Assembly: GCF_016906305.1 (NCBI RefSeq)
Contig: NZ_JADDOL010000009.1
Coordinates: 93,366 to 157,365 of the forward strand
Reading direction: 5' to 3'
Origin: Alloalcanivorax marinus
Lineage (GTDB): Bacteria > Pseudomonadota > Gammaproteobacteria > Pseudomonadales > Alcanivoracaceae
Length of the DNA stretch: 64,000 bases
Below, in pieces: positions 1 through 10,707 of this stretch. The translations under genes and the position numbers were made by a program. The stretch's first letter is position 1, and the number at the start of each line of letters is the position of its first letter. The notes beneath the pieces were generated by a model. The model ran no database searches. It had not been told where the DNA came from and saw only the letters and a program-made list of their open reading frames with translations.

Positions 1-1125
1 GACCATCACCCTGGCGGACCTGGAGATCGGCGGCGAAACCCGCCAGGTGCTGATGCAGGCGCCCAAGAACGGGTTCTTCTATGTGCTCGACCGGCGCACC
101 GGCGAACTGCTTTCCGCCGAACCCTACGCCCCGGTGAACTGGGCCGACGGGGTGGACCCGCGCACCGGCCGGCCGCGCATCAATCAGGAGGTGGCGGACT
201 GGAGCCAGGGGCCCCGAGTGCTGGTGCCCGGCCCGCTGGGCGCGCACAACTGGATGCCCATGGCGTTCAGTCCGGACACCGGCCTGGCCTACATTCCGGT
301 GCAGGAAGCGCCGGCCCTGCTGGTGCCCGACAACGAGGCCACCTTCAAGGGCCGGGGGCGCTTCCAGGTGGGCAGCCAGCCGGTGGAACTGCCCGAGGAC
401 CCGGCCACCCTGGCGAAGACCGTGGCCGCCTACAAGGGCCGGTTGGTGGCCTGGGACCCGGTGGCGCAAAAGGAAGTGTGGCGGCAGCCGTTCCCCAGCA
501 TCTGGAACGGCGGCGTTCTGGCCACCGCCGGCGGCCTGGTGTTCCAGGGCAACGTGAACGGCAAGGTGGCGGCCTACGGCGCGGACGACGGCGAACCGCT
601 GTGGGAGGCGCCGGCCAACACCGGCGTGGTGGCCGGCCCGGTGACCTACGAAGTGGACGGCGAGCAGTACGTGACCTTCATGGCGGGCTGGGGCGGAGCC
701 TTCCCGCTGGCGTTCGGCGGGCTGGCCTCCAACGCCAAGGTGGTCCCGGAGGCGCGCATTCTTACCTACAAGCTGGACGGCACCGGGACCCTGCCGGCGC
801 CCCGGCGCGTGGCCCGGGCCCTGCCGGACACCTACCGGCGCTGACCGCCGACGCGGACACCCTGGACCGGGGCCGCGACCTGTACAACGACAACTGCGGC
901 ATCTGCCACGGCTTCAGCGCGCTGGGGGGCGGTGTGATCCCGGATCTGCGCTATCTGGATGAGCAGGGTCACCAGGCGTTTCCCGCCATCGTCGCCGGCC
1001 TCTACGCGGACAAGGGCATGCCGTCCTTCGCCGGTGACCTGAGCCTGGAGCAGGTCGAGGCGATCCATCAATACCTGATCAAACGCAGCGGCGATCTGCG
1101 GCGCGAGCTGCAAAGCGCCCCCTGA
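1..1125 (+). pseudogene. PQQ-dependent (quinohemoprotein) dehydrogenase, C-terminal part, frameshifted before its cytochrome c domain
   Basis: The 5' end lies outside the window. Frame 2 encodes the end of a PQQ beta-propeller, including the family-typical QAPKNGFFYVLDR and GGVLATAGGLVFQGN segments, and stops at 842-844. Directly after it, frame 1 from about 829 to 1125 encodes a cytochrome c domain with the heme motif CGICHG and a likely axial Met in DKGMPSF. In type II quinohemoprotein alcohol dehydrogenases both domains sit in one periplasmic chain that passes electrons from alcohol or aldehyde to heme c. The cytochrome part here has no start codon or signal peptide of its own, so one lost base near 781-840 is the simplest reading. 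It is either a real pseudogene or a sequencing error. Confidence 0.8.
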
Positions 1126-1138
1126 GCGCCGCCCACGG

Positions 1139-2401
1139 TCAGCGCGGCTGCCAGTGGGCGGCCGGGCGGGCCAGGCGGCGGGCCGCGTAGGCCGCCGGGT
1201 CGGCGGCGCCGTCGCCGTCGGAGAAGTACAGTTCGGCGACGAAATAGAACTCCTGGCCGAACGGAATGCGGTCCAGGGCGAAGCCCACATTGGGCCGCTG
1301 CCCGGGGAAGCGTTCCGGTTCGTCGTCCAGGGACGGGTCGTCCTGGTAGATAAAGCGGGCGCCGGTATCGAAGCCCTCGGCGAAATACAGCCGCGCCAGC
1401 AGATCGAAACCGTCGCCGGTGCCGAACCACAGCCAGTTGTCGGTGGGCACCGGGGTATCGACCATGGCCTGTTCGGTGTCGTCCAGACGGCCGTCCACAC
1501 GGGCCTCCCTGTCGCCGGTCCAGCTGGTGCGCAGGCGCGCGCCGGTCAGGTTGTTGCCGTCCACGGTGGCCCGGGCGCCGGGTTCGCGCAGCACGGTGGC
1601 GGCGAAACCGGGCAGGGTCAGGCGGCTGTGCACCGCCACCGCCCGGTCGCGGACCAGAAAGTAGTTGTGCAGCTTGAGCACCGGCAGGCCGGCCACCCGC
1701 ACCCGGGTGGTCACATAAGCGCGGGTGGCCAGGGGGCCGTCCACCACCTGGCGGATTTCCGGGTCCAGGTTTTCGTTGGTCAGGGTGAGGCGGGCGCCGG
1801 CGCTGAACACCCCGGCGCTGAGGCGCAGCTTGAGGCTGTCCAGCAGGTTCAGCGGCTGGCCGTCCGGGCCGGTGCGGCCGGCGTAGAAGAAATCCCCCCA
1901 ACGGAACAGGTTGTCGTCCTCGAACGCCAGCTGGAACGCCGGGGTGCGCAGGGCCAGCGGCTCCCGTCGCAGGCGCTCGGGGGCGTGGCGGGCCGGCGGC
2001 CGCCGGGCCAGGGCGTAGAGGCTGCGGGCGTGTTCGCCGGTGCCCACGGTAAGCACTCCGAGCACCTCTTCGGGCAGTGGCGCGGGGGCGGCCCGGGCGG
2101 TGTCCGGCAGGTCCACCAGCAGGTGATCCTCGGCGGCGATGCGGTCCGCCGGCTGCGAGCGTTCGGCGTCGCCGTCCTCCTCGAACCAGGGCGCGCGGCC
2201 CTGGCTCCAGGGCAGCCACTGGTGGGGCAGGCTGACGAAGTCGCCGTCCCGGTACACCGCCAGATCCACGGTGGCCGGGTCGCGGCCGGCGAGCCCGGCG
2301 ATGGCCGGGCCCTGCAGTTCGACGATGGCCGCCGTGGCCGGGGCGCCAAGCAGCGCGAGGGTGAGCAGCGTGAAAATACGAAGGAGGGTGAGCATGGGCA
2401 T
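1139..2401 (-). CDS. Exported protein of unknown function
   Basis: I do not recognise a family. Starting at the ATG at 2401 (a second ATG follows at 2395), the product is 420 residues. It has a hydrophobic signal peptide (MLTLLRIFTLLTLALLG, then an Ala-rich cleavage region), so it is probably periplasmic. The rest is rich in short beta-type segments and aromatic residues (WLWFGTGDGF, FYFVAELYFSDG near the C-terminus), with no cysteine pairs, transmembrane helices or obvious catalytic motif. An upstream extension to 2479 is open but has no signal-like character. It converges on the PQQ dehydrogenase remnant 13 bp away and lies downstream of the liu operon on the same strand, about 200 bp from it. 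A functional link to either is not shown. Confidence 0.65.
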   Translation of the reverse strand: MPMLTLLRIFTLLTLALLGAPATAAIVELQGPAIAGLAGRDPATVDLAVYRDGDFVSLPHQWLPWSQGRAPWFEEDGDAERSQPADRIAAEDHLLVDLPDTARAAPAPLPEEVLGVLTVGTGEHARSLYALARRPPARHAPERLRREPLALRTPAFQLAFEDDNLFRWGDFFYAGRTGPDGQPLNLLDSLKLRLSAGVFSAGARLTLTNENLDPEIRQVVDGPLATRAYVTTRVRVAGLPVLKLHNYFLVRDRAVAVHSRLTLPGFAATVLREPGARATVDGNNLTGARLRTSWTGDREARVDGRLDDTEQAMVDTPVPTDNWLWFGTGDGFDLLARLYFAEGFDTGARFIYQDDPSLDDEPERFPGQRPNVGFALDRIPFGQEFYFVAELYFSDGDGAADPAAYAARRLARPAAHWQPR

Positions 2402-2572
2402 CCTGGCACCGGTGGTTCCGTTACCGGACAGGCTGAGGCAAAGCGCCGGCCCGGTCGAGGCCGGGCGGCGGGCGGTCAATGGCTGCGGAGCCGTTGGCGA
2501 GGTATCGGTCTCCAGCGGGGCCGCTCAGGTGCGATCTCCAGCGTTGGGCCGGAGGGTCGCGGTGGGGGAGGT

Positions 2573-2595
2573 GGGCGGCACTGAGTGTGCCGCCC
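2573..2595 (-). terminator. Hairpin just past the end of the liu/aacS operon
   Basis: Perfect 9-bp stem (GGGCGGCAC / GTGCCGCCC) with a 5-nt loop, starting 4 bp beyond the aacS stop codon. There is no T-run after it on the minus strand, so it is not a classical intrinsic terminator. It may protect the 3' end or assist Rho-dependent termination. The rest of 2402-2572 shows no gene. Confidence 0.4.
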
Positions 2596-2599
2596 CGGA

Positions 2600-4548
<1,949 letters not shown>

Positions 4549-4552
<4 letters not shown>

Positions 4553-6498
4553 TCTTCCTCCGTTTCAAAGTCCACCAACAAGGTGCCTTCAGAAACGCTG
4601 TCTCCGGCTTTCACGAGGAAGGCCCGCACGGTGCCGGGGGCACTGGCGCGCAGGGTATGTTCCATTTTCATGGCTTCCAGCGTGATCACGGCCGCGCCGG
4701 CGTCCACGGGGTCGCCTTCGGCCACATGGCAGGTCACGATGGTCCCGCTCATGGGCGCGCAGAAATCCCCCGGGCCGCCGGCTCGCTCGCTCTCCCGAGC
4801 CGGGTGCGTTTCGATCTGATAGTTCTGTCCGTGGACGAACACCGTCAGGCGCCGGTCATCAAAGGAAAAGAGGGCAAGACCGGAAAGCCTGTGCTCACCC
4901 CAGTGCAGGTCGAAGCGATCATCGTGCCGATGCAGCGTCCAGGGGGCGGAACGATCCGCCACGCTGGCCCGATCGTCGTCGAGCACCACGGTGAGGGCGT
5001 GTTCATCCACGCGCAGCGGCACCAGGGTACGCCGCCGGCCCAGCGGACGCCAGGCGTTCAGCGCGGTCCAGGGGTCGGTACCGTCGGCGGGCGCGGTGGC
5101 CACCAGGGCGGCGCCGGCCACCGCCAGCAGGGCCGGGTCCGTGGCCGGCGCCTCCAGCAGGTGCGGATGACGCTCCAGCAGGCGGGTGTCCAGCTCGGCG
5201 TCGGCGAAGGCCGGATCGCAAAGCACCCGGCGCAGAAAGGCGGCGTTGTGGTGGGGGCCGGCCAGCGCCAGCTGGTCCAGAGCGCGCACCAGCCGGCGCC
5301 GGGCCTGATCGCGGTCGTCGCCGTGGGCGATCAGCTTGGCCAGCATCGGATCGTAATAATCGGAAACACTATCGCCTTGCTCCACGCCGGCGTCCACGCG
5401 CACGCCGTCGGGCCAGCGCAGCTGCGTCACCGGGCCGGAGGAGGGCAGAAACTGCTGGTAGGGATTTTCCGCGTACAGGCGCACTTCCATGGCGGTGCCC
5501 TGGATGCGCAGGTCGTCTTGGGTCTTGGGCAGGGGCCGGCCCCCGGCCACCGCCAGTTGCCAGGCCACCAGATCCTCGCCGGTGATCAGCTCGGTGACCG
5601 GATGCTCCACCTGCAGGCGGGTGTTCATCTCCATGAAGAAGAACTCCCCCTCCGGCGAGAACAGAAACTCCACGGTGCCAGCGCCCCGGTAGTCGATGGC
5701 GCGGGCGGCGCGCACCGCCGCCTGGCCCAGATCATGGCGTTGTTGCTCGCTGAGACCGGGGGCCGGGGCCTCCTCGATGATTTTCTGGTGACGGCGCTGC
5801 ACCGAGCAGTCGCGCTCGAACAGGTGCACCGCGTTGCCGTGGCCGTCGGCGAACACCTGCACCTCCACGTGGCGGGCGGTGGGCAGGTAGCGCTCCAGCA
5901 GTACCCGGTCGTCGTCGAAGGCGTTGCGCGCTTCCCGGCGCGCGGCGGCCAGGGCCTCGTCGAACCCGTCAGCGCTCTGCACCGCGCGCATGCCCTTGCC
6001 ACCACCGCCGGCCACCGCCTTGATCAGCAGCGGGAAGCCGACCCGGTCGGCCTCCGCTTTGAGGGTGGCGTCGCCGGCGCCTTCCCGGTCGAAGCCGGGC
6101 AGCACCGGCACGCCGCTTTCCGCCATGCGCTGGCGGGCGGCGGCCTTGTCGCCCATCAGGCGGATCGAGTCCGGCGAGGGGCCGACGAAGATCAGGCCGG
6201 CCTCGGCGCAGGCTTCGGCGAAGGCGGCGTTCTCCGAGAGAAAGCCATAGCCGGGGTGGATCGCGTCGGCGCCGCTTTGCCGGGCGGCGGCCAGCACCGC
6301 CTCGATATTCAGGTAGCTGTCCCGGGCGCTGGCCGGGCCCAGGCGCACCGCCTGGTCCGCCTCGCGCACATGGGGGGCATCGGCGTCGATGTCGGAGTAC
6401 ACCGCCACCGTGGTCAGGCCCAGGGCGCGGCCGGTGCGGATAATGCGCCGGGCGATTTCGCCCCGGTTGGCGATCAGAAGGGTGTCGATGGCGGGCAT
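4549..6498 (-). CDS. liuD: Methylcrotonyl-CoA carboxylase, biotin-carboxylase/biotin-carrier (alpha) subunit
   Basis: ATP-dependent carboxylation of its biotin, which the beta subunit then uses to carboxylate 3-methylcrotonyl-CoA in leucine breakdown. The 649 residues comprise a biotin carboxylase domain (IANRGEIARRIIRTGR at the N-terminus, ATP-grasp glycine loop AVAGGGGKGMRA, EFLFSPEGEFFFMEMNTRLQVEH), a linker, and a biotinyl domain with EAMKMEH, the biotinylated Lys being about residue 611. It starts 2 bp after the liuC stop and overlaps aacS by 4 bp, so it is operonic. Geranyl-CoA carboxylase is the alternative, but the liuABC context favours MCC. Confidence 0.93.
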
Positions 6499-6500
6499 GG

Positions 6501-7286
6501 TCAGTTCCGGTCCGGTTTCCAGTTCGGTGCGCGTTTTTCCAGAAAGGCGCTCAGGCCCTCCTGGCCCTCGGCGCCGGTGCGCAACTCGGCGATCAGGTCG
6601 GCGGTGTAGTCGATCACCGCGTCGTCCACGGCGCTGCCGTCAGCCCGGTGCACCAGCTCCCGGGCGCGGCGCTGGGCCCCGGGGGCGCCGTCCAGCAGGG
6701 CGGTGATCAGGCGCGCCACGGTGGTGTCCAGGTCCACCGCCGGCACCACCTCATGGACCAGCCCCAGCTGGCCGGCGCGGGGCGCGTCGATCACCTCGGC
6801 GGTCATGAAATAGCGGCGCGCCTGGCGCGGGCCCATGGCGCGCACCACATAAGGCGCGATCACCGCCGGCAGAATGCCGAGCTTCACCTCGCTCAGGCAG
6901 AAGCGCGCGTCGTCGGCGGCCACCGCCATGTCGGCGGCGCAGATCAGGCCCAGGGCGCCGCCGAAGGCGGCCCCCTGGACCCGGGCGACCACCGGCTTGG
7001 CGGCGCCGTCGATGGTGCGCATCAACGTCGCCAGACGGCGCGCGTCGGCGCGGTTGCGGTCCGCGTCCAGTTCGCCCATGGCGCGCATCCAGTTCAGGTC
7101 GGCGCCGGCGGAGAAATGCCGGCCCGCGGCGTCCAGCAGGATCACGCGGGTGTTTTCATCGTCGCCGGCCCGCTCAAACGCCTCGATCATGGCCTCGATC
7201 AGGGTGTCGTCGAAGGCGTTGCGTTTGTCCGGATTGTTCAGGGTGATGCGGGTCACCGGGCCCTGGTTGGTGCTGGTTATGGTCAT
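6501..7286 (-). CDS. liuC: Methylglutaconyl-CoA hydratase (enoyl-CoA hydratase family)
   Basis: Hydrates 3-methylglutaconyl-CoA to HMG-CoA. This is a crotonase-fold protein of 261 residues: ITLNNPDKRNAFD at the start, oxyanion-hole segments FSAGADLNWM and VQGAAFGGALGLICAADMA, and a C-terminal helix DFIAELR-like region ending GLSAFLEKRAPNW, the tail typical of crotonases. The start at 7286 is chosen because a GGAGGAGCG-type ribosome site precedes that ATG. The open frame extends further upstream but only antisense to or within liuB. It sits 17 bp after liuB and 2 bp before liuD. Confidence 0.9.
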   Translation of the reverse strand: MTITSTNQGPVTRITLNNPDKRNAFDDTLIEAMIEAFERAGDDENTRVILLDAAGRHFSAGADLNWMRAMGELDADRNRADARRLATLMRTIDGAAKPVVARVQGAAFGGALGLICAADMAVAADDARFCLSEVKLGILPAVIAPYVVRAMGPRQARRYFMTAEVIDAPRAGQLGLVHEVVPAVDLDTTVARLITALLDGAPGAQRRARELVHRADGSAVDDAVIDYTADLIAELRTGAEGQEGLSAFLEKRAPNWKPDRN

Positions 7287-7303
7287 GGTTCGCTCCTCCG
7301 CCT

Positions 7304-8914
7304 TTACATCCGGAAAACGCCGTAGCGGGTGTCTTCGATGGGCGCGTTCAAGCTGGCGGAAATCGCCAGGCCGAGCACGTCGCGGGTGTCCGCCGGGTCG
7401 ATAACGCCGTCGTCCCACAGCCGCGCGCTGGCGTACCAGGGTTGCGCCATGGTTTCGTACTGCTCGGTCATGTCCGCCTGGAAGCGGCGCGCTTCCTCCT
7501 CGTCCCAGTGCTCGCCTTTCTTTTTCAGGGCCGCGGCCTTCACCTGGGTGAGCACGCTGGCGGCCTGCTCGCCGCCCATCACCGAGATGCGCGCGTTGGG
7601 CCACATGAACAGGAAGCGGGGGTCGTAGGCGCGTCCGCACATGCCGTAATTACCGGCGCCGAAGCTGCCGCCGGTGATTACCGTGAACTTGGGCACCCGG
7701 GCGCAGGCCACCGCGTTGACCAGCTTGGCGCCGTGTTTGGCGATGCCTTCCGCTTCGTATTTCTTGCCCACCATGAAGCCGGTGATGTTCTGCAGAAACA
7801 GCAGCGGAATCTTGCGCTGGTTGCACAGTTCCACGAAGTGGGCGCCCTTCAGGGACGACTCGGAATAGAGCACGCCGTCGTTGGCGAGAATGCCCACCGG
7901 AAAGCCGTGGATGCGGGCGAAGCCGGTGACCAGGGTGGTGCCGTAGTTGGCCTTGAACTCGTCCAGGTCGGAGTCGTCGACGAGGCGGGCGATCAGTTCC
8001 CGGGCCGGCATCGGCGAACGGGTGGTGGGCGGAATCAGCCCGTACAGTTCATCGGCCGGATAGGCCGGCGGTCGCGCCGGGCGCACCTCAAGCTGATCGG
8101 GCTTGCGCCAGTTGAGCCGGGCGACGCAGCGCCGCGCCAGATCCAGCGCGTGGGGCTCGTCGTCGGCCAGGTGGTCGGCCACCCCGGACTGCTCGCCGTG
8201 CAGGGCGGCGCCGCCCAGTTCCTCGGCGGTGACGTCCTCGCCGGTGGCGGCCTTCACCAGGGGCGGGCCGGCCAGGAACACGGTGGAATGCTCGCGCACC
8301 ATGATCACTTCATCGGCCATGGCCGGCACATAGGCGCCGCCGGCGGTGCAGGAACCGAGCACCACGCTGATTTGGGGAATGCCGGCGGCGGACAGATTGG
8401 CCATATTGAAGAAGATGCGGCCGAAGTGCTCCCGGTCCGGGAACACCTCGTCCTGGCGGGGCAGGTTGGCGCCGCCGGAGTCCACCAGATACAGACAGGG
8501 CAGCCGGTTCTCCGCCGCCACCGCCTGGCAGCGCAGGTGCTTTTTCACGGTGAGCGGGTAGTAGCTGCCGCCTTTCACGGTGGGGTCGTTGGCGACGATC
8601 ATGCATTCCACCCCGGCCACCCGGCCGATGCCGCCCACGCAGCCGGCGGCGGGCACGTCCTCGCCGGGGTAGACGCCGTCGGCGGCCAGCGCCGACAGTT
8701 CCAGGAACGGCGAGCCCGGGTCCAGCAGGTGCTGGATGCGCTCGCGCACCGGCAGCTTGCCGCGCTCGCGCAGGCGTTGTTCCGCGGCCTCGCCACCGCC
8801 GGCGGCGATGCGGTCCAGTTTTTCCCGGAGCGTTTCGCGCAGTGCCAGGTTGTGGTCCCGGTACGCGGCGTACTCCGGCGCGCTTTTGTTGAGTTGGCTG
8901 ATGATTTTTGGCAT
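7304..8914 (-). CDS. liuB: Methylcrotonyl-CoA carboxylase, carboxyltransferase (beta) subunit
   Basis: Transfers the carboxyl group from biotin on LiuD to 3-methylcrotonyl-CoA, giving 3-methylglutaconyl-CoA. The 536-residue protein shows the two-lobed carboxyltransferase fold. The N-terminal lobe contains [22 protein letters not shown] and [12 protein letters not shown]. The C-terminal lobe contains [20 protein letters not shown] and [19 protein letters not shown], which are diagnostic of MCC beta subunits. It follows liuA by 3 bp and precedes liuC by 17 bp. Length matches LiuB of Pseudomonas (about 535). Confidence 0.94.
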   Translation of the reverse strand: MPKIISQLNKSAPEYAAYRDHNLALRETLREKLDRIAAGGGEAAEQRLRERGKLPVRERIQHLLDPGSPFLELSALAADGVYPGEDVPAAGCVGGIGRVAGVECMIVANDPTVKGGSYYPLTVKKHLRCQAVAAENRLPCLYLVDSGGANLPRQDEVFPDREHFGRIFFNMANLSAAGIPQISVVLGSCTAGGAYVPAMADEVIMVREHSTVFLAGPPLVKAATGEDVTAEELGGAALHGEQSGVADHLADDEPHALDLARRCVARLNWRKPDQLEVRPARPPAYPADELYGLIPPTTRSPMPARELIARLVDDSDLDEFKANYGTTLVTGFARIHGFPVGILANDGVLYSESSLKGAHFVELCNQRKIPLLFLQNITGFMVGKKYEAEGIAKHGAKLVNAVACARVPKFTVITGGSFGAGNYGMCGRAYDPRFLFMWPNARISVMGGEQAASVLTQVKAAALKKKGEHWDEEEARRFQADMTEQYETMAQPWYASARLWDDGVIDPADTRDVLGLAISASLNAPIEDTRYGVFRM

Positions 8915-8917
8915 GGC

Positions 8918-10081
8918 TCAGGCGGTCTCGTTGAACAGCTCGCGGCCGATCAGCATGCGACGGATTTCGCTGGTGCCGGCGCCGATTTCATAGAGCTTGG
9001 CGTCGCGCAGCAGGCGGCCGGTGGGGTAGTCGTTGATGTAGCCGTTGCCGCCCAGGCACTGGATCGCGTCCAGGGCCATTTGCGTGGCGTTCTCGGCGCA
9101 GTAGAGGATGGCGCCCGCGGCGTCCATGCGCGTGGTGCGGCCGCTGTCGCAGTTGCGCGCCACCTGGTAGAGGTAGCTGCGGCTGGCGTTGAGGGTGACG
9201 TACATGTCGGCGATCTTGCCCTGCATCAGCTGGAACTCGCCGATCGCCTTGCCGAACTGCTTGCGCTCGTGCACGTAGGGCAGCACCACGTCCAGGCAGG
9301 CCTGCATGATGCCGGTGCAGCCGCCGGACAGCACGGTGCGCTCGTAGTCCAGGCCGCTCATCAGCACCTTGACGCCTTCGCCCACCCGGCCGAGCACGTT
9401 TTCCTCCGGTACCTCGCAGTTCTCGAACACCAGCTCGCAGGTGTTGGAGCCGCGCATGCCCAGCTTGTCCAGCTTCTGCGCCCGGGAAAAACCGGGGAAA
9501 TCCCGTTCCACCAGAAAGGCGGTGATGCCGCGCGGGCCGGCGTCCGGGTCGGTCTTGGCGTAGATCACGTAGGTGTGGGCGTCCGGGCCGTTGGTGATCC
9601 ACATCTTGTTGCCGTTGAGCACATAGCGGTCGCCTTTTTTGTCGGCGCGCAGGCGCATGCTGACCACGTCGGAGCCGGCACCGGGTTCGCTCATGGCCAG
9701 GGCGCCGATGTGCTCGCCGCTGACCAGCCCGGGCAGGTAGCGGGCGCGCTGATCGTCGTTGCCGTTCAGCCAGATCTGGTTCACGCACAGATTCGAGTGG
9801 GCGCCGTAGGACAGCCCCACGGAGGCGGAGGCCCGGGAGATTTCCTCCATCACCAGGGTATGGGCCAGGTAGCCCAAGCCGGCGCCGCCGTATTCCTCGC
9901 CCACGGTGATGCCGAGCACGCCCAGATCACCGAGCTTTTTCCACAGGGCATTGGGGAACTGGTTGTCGCGGTCCAGCTGTTCCGCCAGGGGCGCGATTTC
10001 GTTGCGGGCGAAGGCGCGGGCGCTGTCGCGCAGGGCCTCCAGGGTGTCGTCCAGTTGAAAGTCCAGGCCGCCGTTGAACAT
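8918..10081 (-). CDS. liuA: Isovaleryl-CoA dehydrogenase
   Basis: FAD-dependent oxidation of isovaleryl-CoA to 3-methylcrotonyl-CoA, passing electrons to ETF. The 387 residues carry acyl-CoA dehydrogenase hallmarks: [15 protein letters not shown] (acyl and FAD binding), [10 protein letters not shown], a [21 protein letters not shown] segment and [18 protein letters not shown] at the end. These strings are characteristic of the isovaleryl-CoA class. It is the second gene of the liu operon, 75 bp after liuR; that gap holds no obvious operator of its own, only a ribosome site (GGAGACACAG) before the ATG. Confidence 0.93.
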   Translation of the reverse strand: MFNGGLDFQLDDTLEALRDSARAFARNEIAPLAEQLDRDNQFPNALWKKLGDLGVLGITVGEEYGGAGLGYLAHTLVMEEISRASASVGLSYGAHSNLCVNQIWLNGNDDQRARYLPGLVSGEHIGALAMSEPGAGSDVVSMRLRADKKGDRYVLNGNKMWITNGPDAHTYVIYAKTDPDAGPRGITAFLVERDFPGFSRAQKLDKLGMRGSNTCELVFENCEVPEENVLGRVGEGVKVLMSGLDYERTVLSGGCTGIMQACLDVVLPYVHERKQFGKAIGEFQLMQGKIADMYVTLNASRSYLYQVARNCDSGRTTRMDAAGAILYCAENATQMALDAIQCLGGNGYINDYPTGRLLRDAKLYEIGAGTSEIRRMLIGRELFNETA

Positions 10082-10156
10082 CTGTGTCTCCTGTCGGGGG
10101 AGCCGCGCGGATTGTTGTGAGTATGCGGGCTCGGCGTGTCGGTAAAGTCGGGCTCG

Positions 10157-10531
10157 TCAGAGCGTGGTCAGGGCCTGCCGGGTGCGGGCCTCGGCGTCGT
10201 CCAGTTCGGTTTGCAGCACGCGGATGTCCGCCAGCTGCCGTTCCAGTTGCGCCCGTTTGTCGGCGATCCGTTCCAGCAGGGCTTCGAGCTGCTGGCGGTT
10301 GTCGCTGGCCGGGCGGTACATGCGGATCAGGTCGCGGGATTCCGCCAGGGAAAAGCCCAGCCGTTTGCCGCGCAGGATCAGTTTCAGGGTGGTGCGGTCC
10401 GCCGGCGAGTAGATGCGGGTCTGGCCGCGGCGCCGGGGGCTGAGCAGGCCCTGGTCTTCGTAGAAGCGGATGGTGCGCGTGGTGACGTCGAATTCCCGGG
10501 CCAGCTCACCGATTGAATAGGTCGTGGTCAT
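10157..10531 (-). CDS. liuR: MerR-family regulator of the liu (leucine/isovalerate) operon
   Basis: Predicted DNA-binding regulator of branched-chain amino acid and acyl-CoA catabolism. The 124 residues have an N-terminal MerR winged helix (YSIGELAREFDVTTRTIRFY, then EDQGLLSPRR) and a C-terminal coiled-coil dimerisation helix (about residues 80-115). Metal-binding cysteines are absent, as in LiuR and unlike metal-sensing MerR proteins. It is the first gene of the operon, with a perfect 16-bp palindrome 21-36 bp upstream of its ATG. No purine-rich ribosome site precedes the ATG; a leaderless mRNA is possible (see findings). Confidence 0.9.
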   Translation of the reverse strand: MTTTYSIGELAREFDVTTRTIRFYEDQGLLSPRRRGQTRIYSPADRTTLKLILRGKRLGFSLAESRDLIRMYRPASDNRQQLEALLERIADKRAQLERQLADIRVLQTELDDAEARTRQALTTL

Positions 10532-10551
10532 GGTCGGGAGAGTAGGGGAAG

Positions 10552-10567
10552 TTTACGTTAACGTAAA
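10552..10567. promoter_or_regulatory. LiuR operator candidate (perfect palindrome)
   Basis: TTTACGTTAACGTAAA is a perfect 16-bp palindrome immediately upstream of liuR. It resembles the TTACGT-N-ACGTAA type of site described for LiuR regulons in proteobacteria (from memory of the family). On the minus strand its outer half, TTTACG (10567-10562), could double as a -35 element, 17 bp from TACTCT (10544-10539), which would place regulator and polymerase on the same site. Confidence 0.75.
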
Positions 10568-10615
10568 GTACCTCCAGCAGGGGGAGCGCCGTTGCGGGTG
10601 CCGGGCAAACTTCCC

Positions 10616-10667
10616 GGGGGAGGGAAATGGGAGAGGGGGCGGGGCTCTGGTCTGGTGGGGTGGGGGG
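10616..10667 (+). other. G-rich run, putative G-quadruplex
   Basis: Seven tracts of 3-6 consecutive G (10616-20, 10622-24, 10629-31, 10635-39, 10641-44, 10657-60, 10662-67). The first five are separated by loops of 1-4 nt and the next gap is 12 nt. This meets the usual four-tract G-quadruplex pattern. It lies between liuR and the divergent kinase gene, on the kinase's coding strand, about 40 bp before its GTG. Confidence 0.5.
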
Positions 10668-10707
10668 TGTTACCTTTAGCGCCCGCTGGTTCCAAGGGTA
10701 GGGAACG

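Noticed and set aside
7442..10120. 892-codon open frame on the plus strand across liuB and liuA
   Set aside because: Antisense to two well-recognised enzymes; composition is that of a shadow frame.
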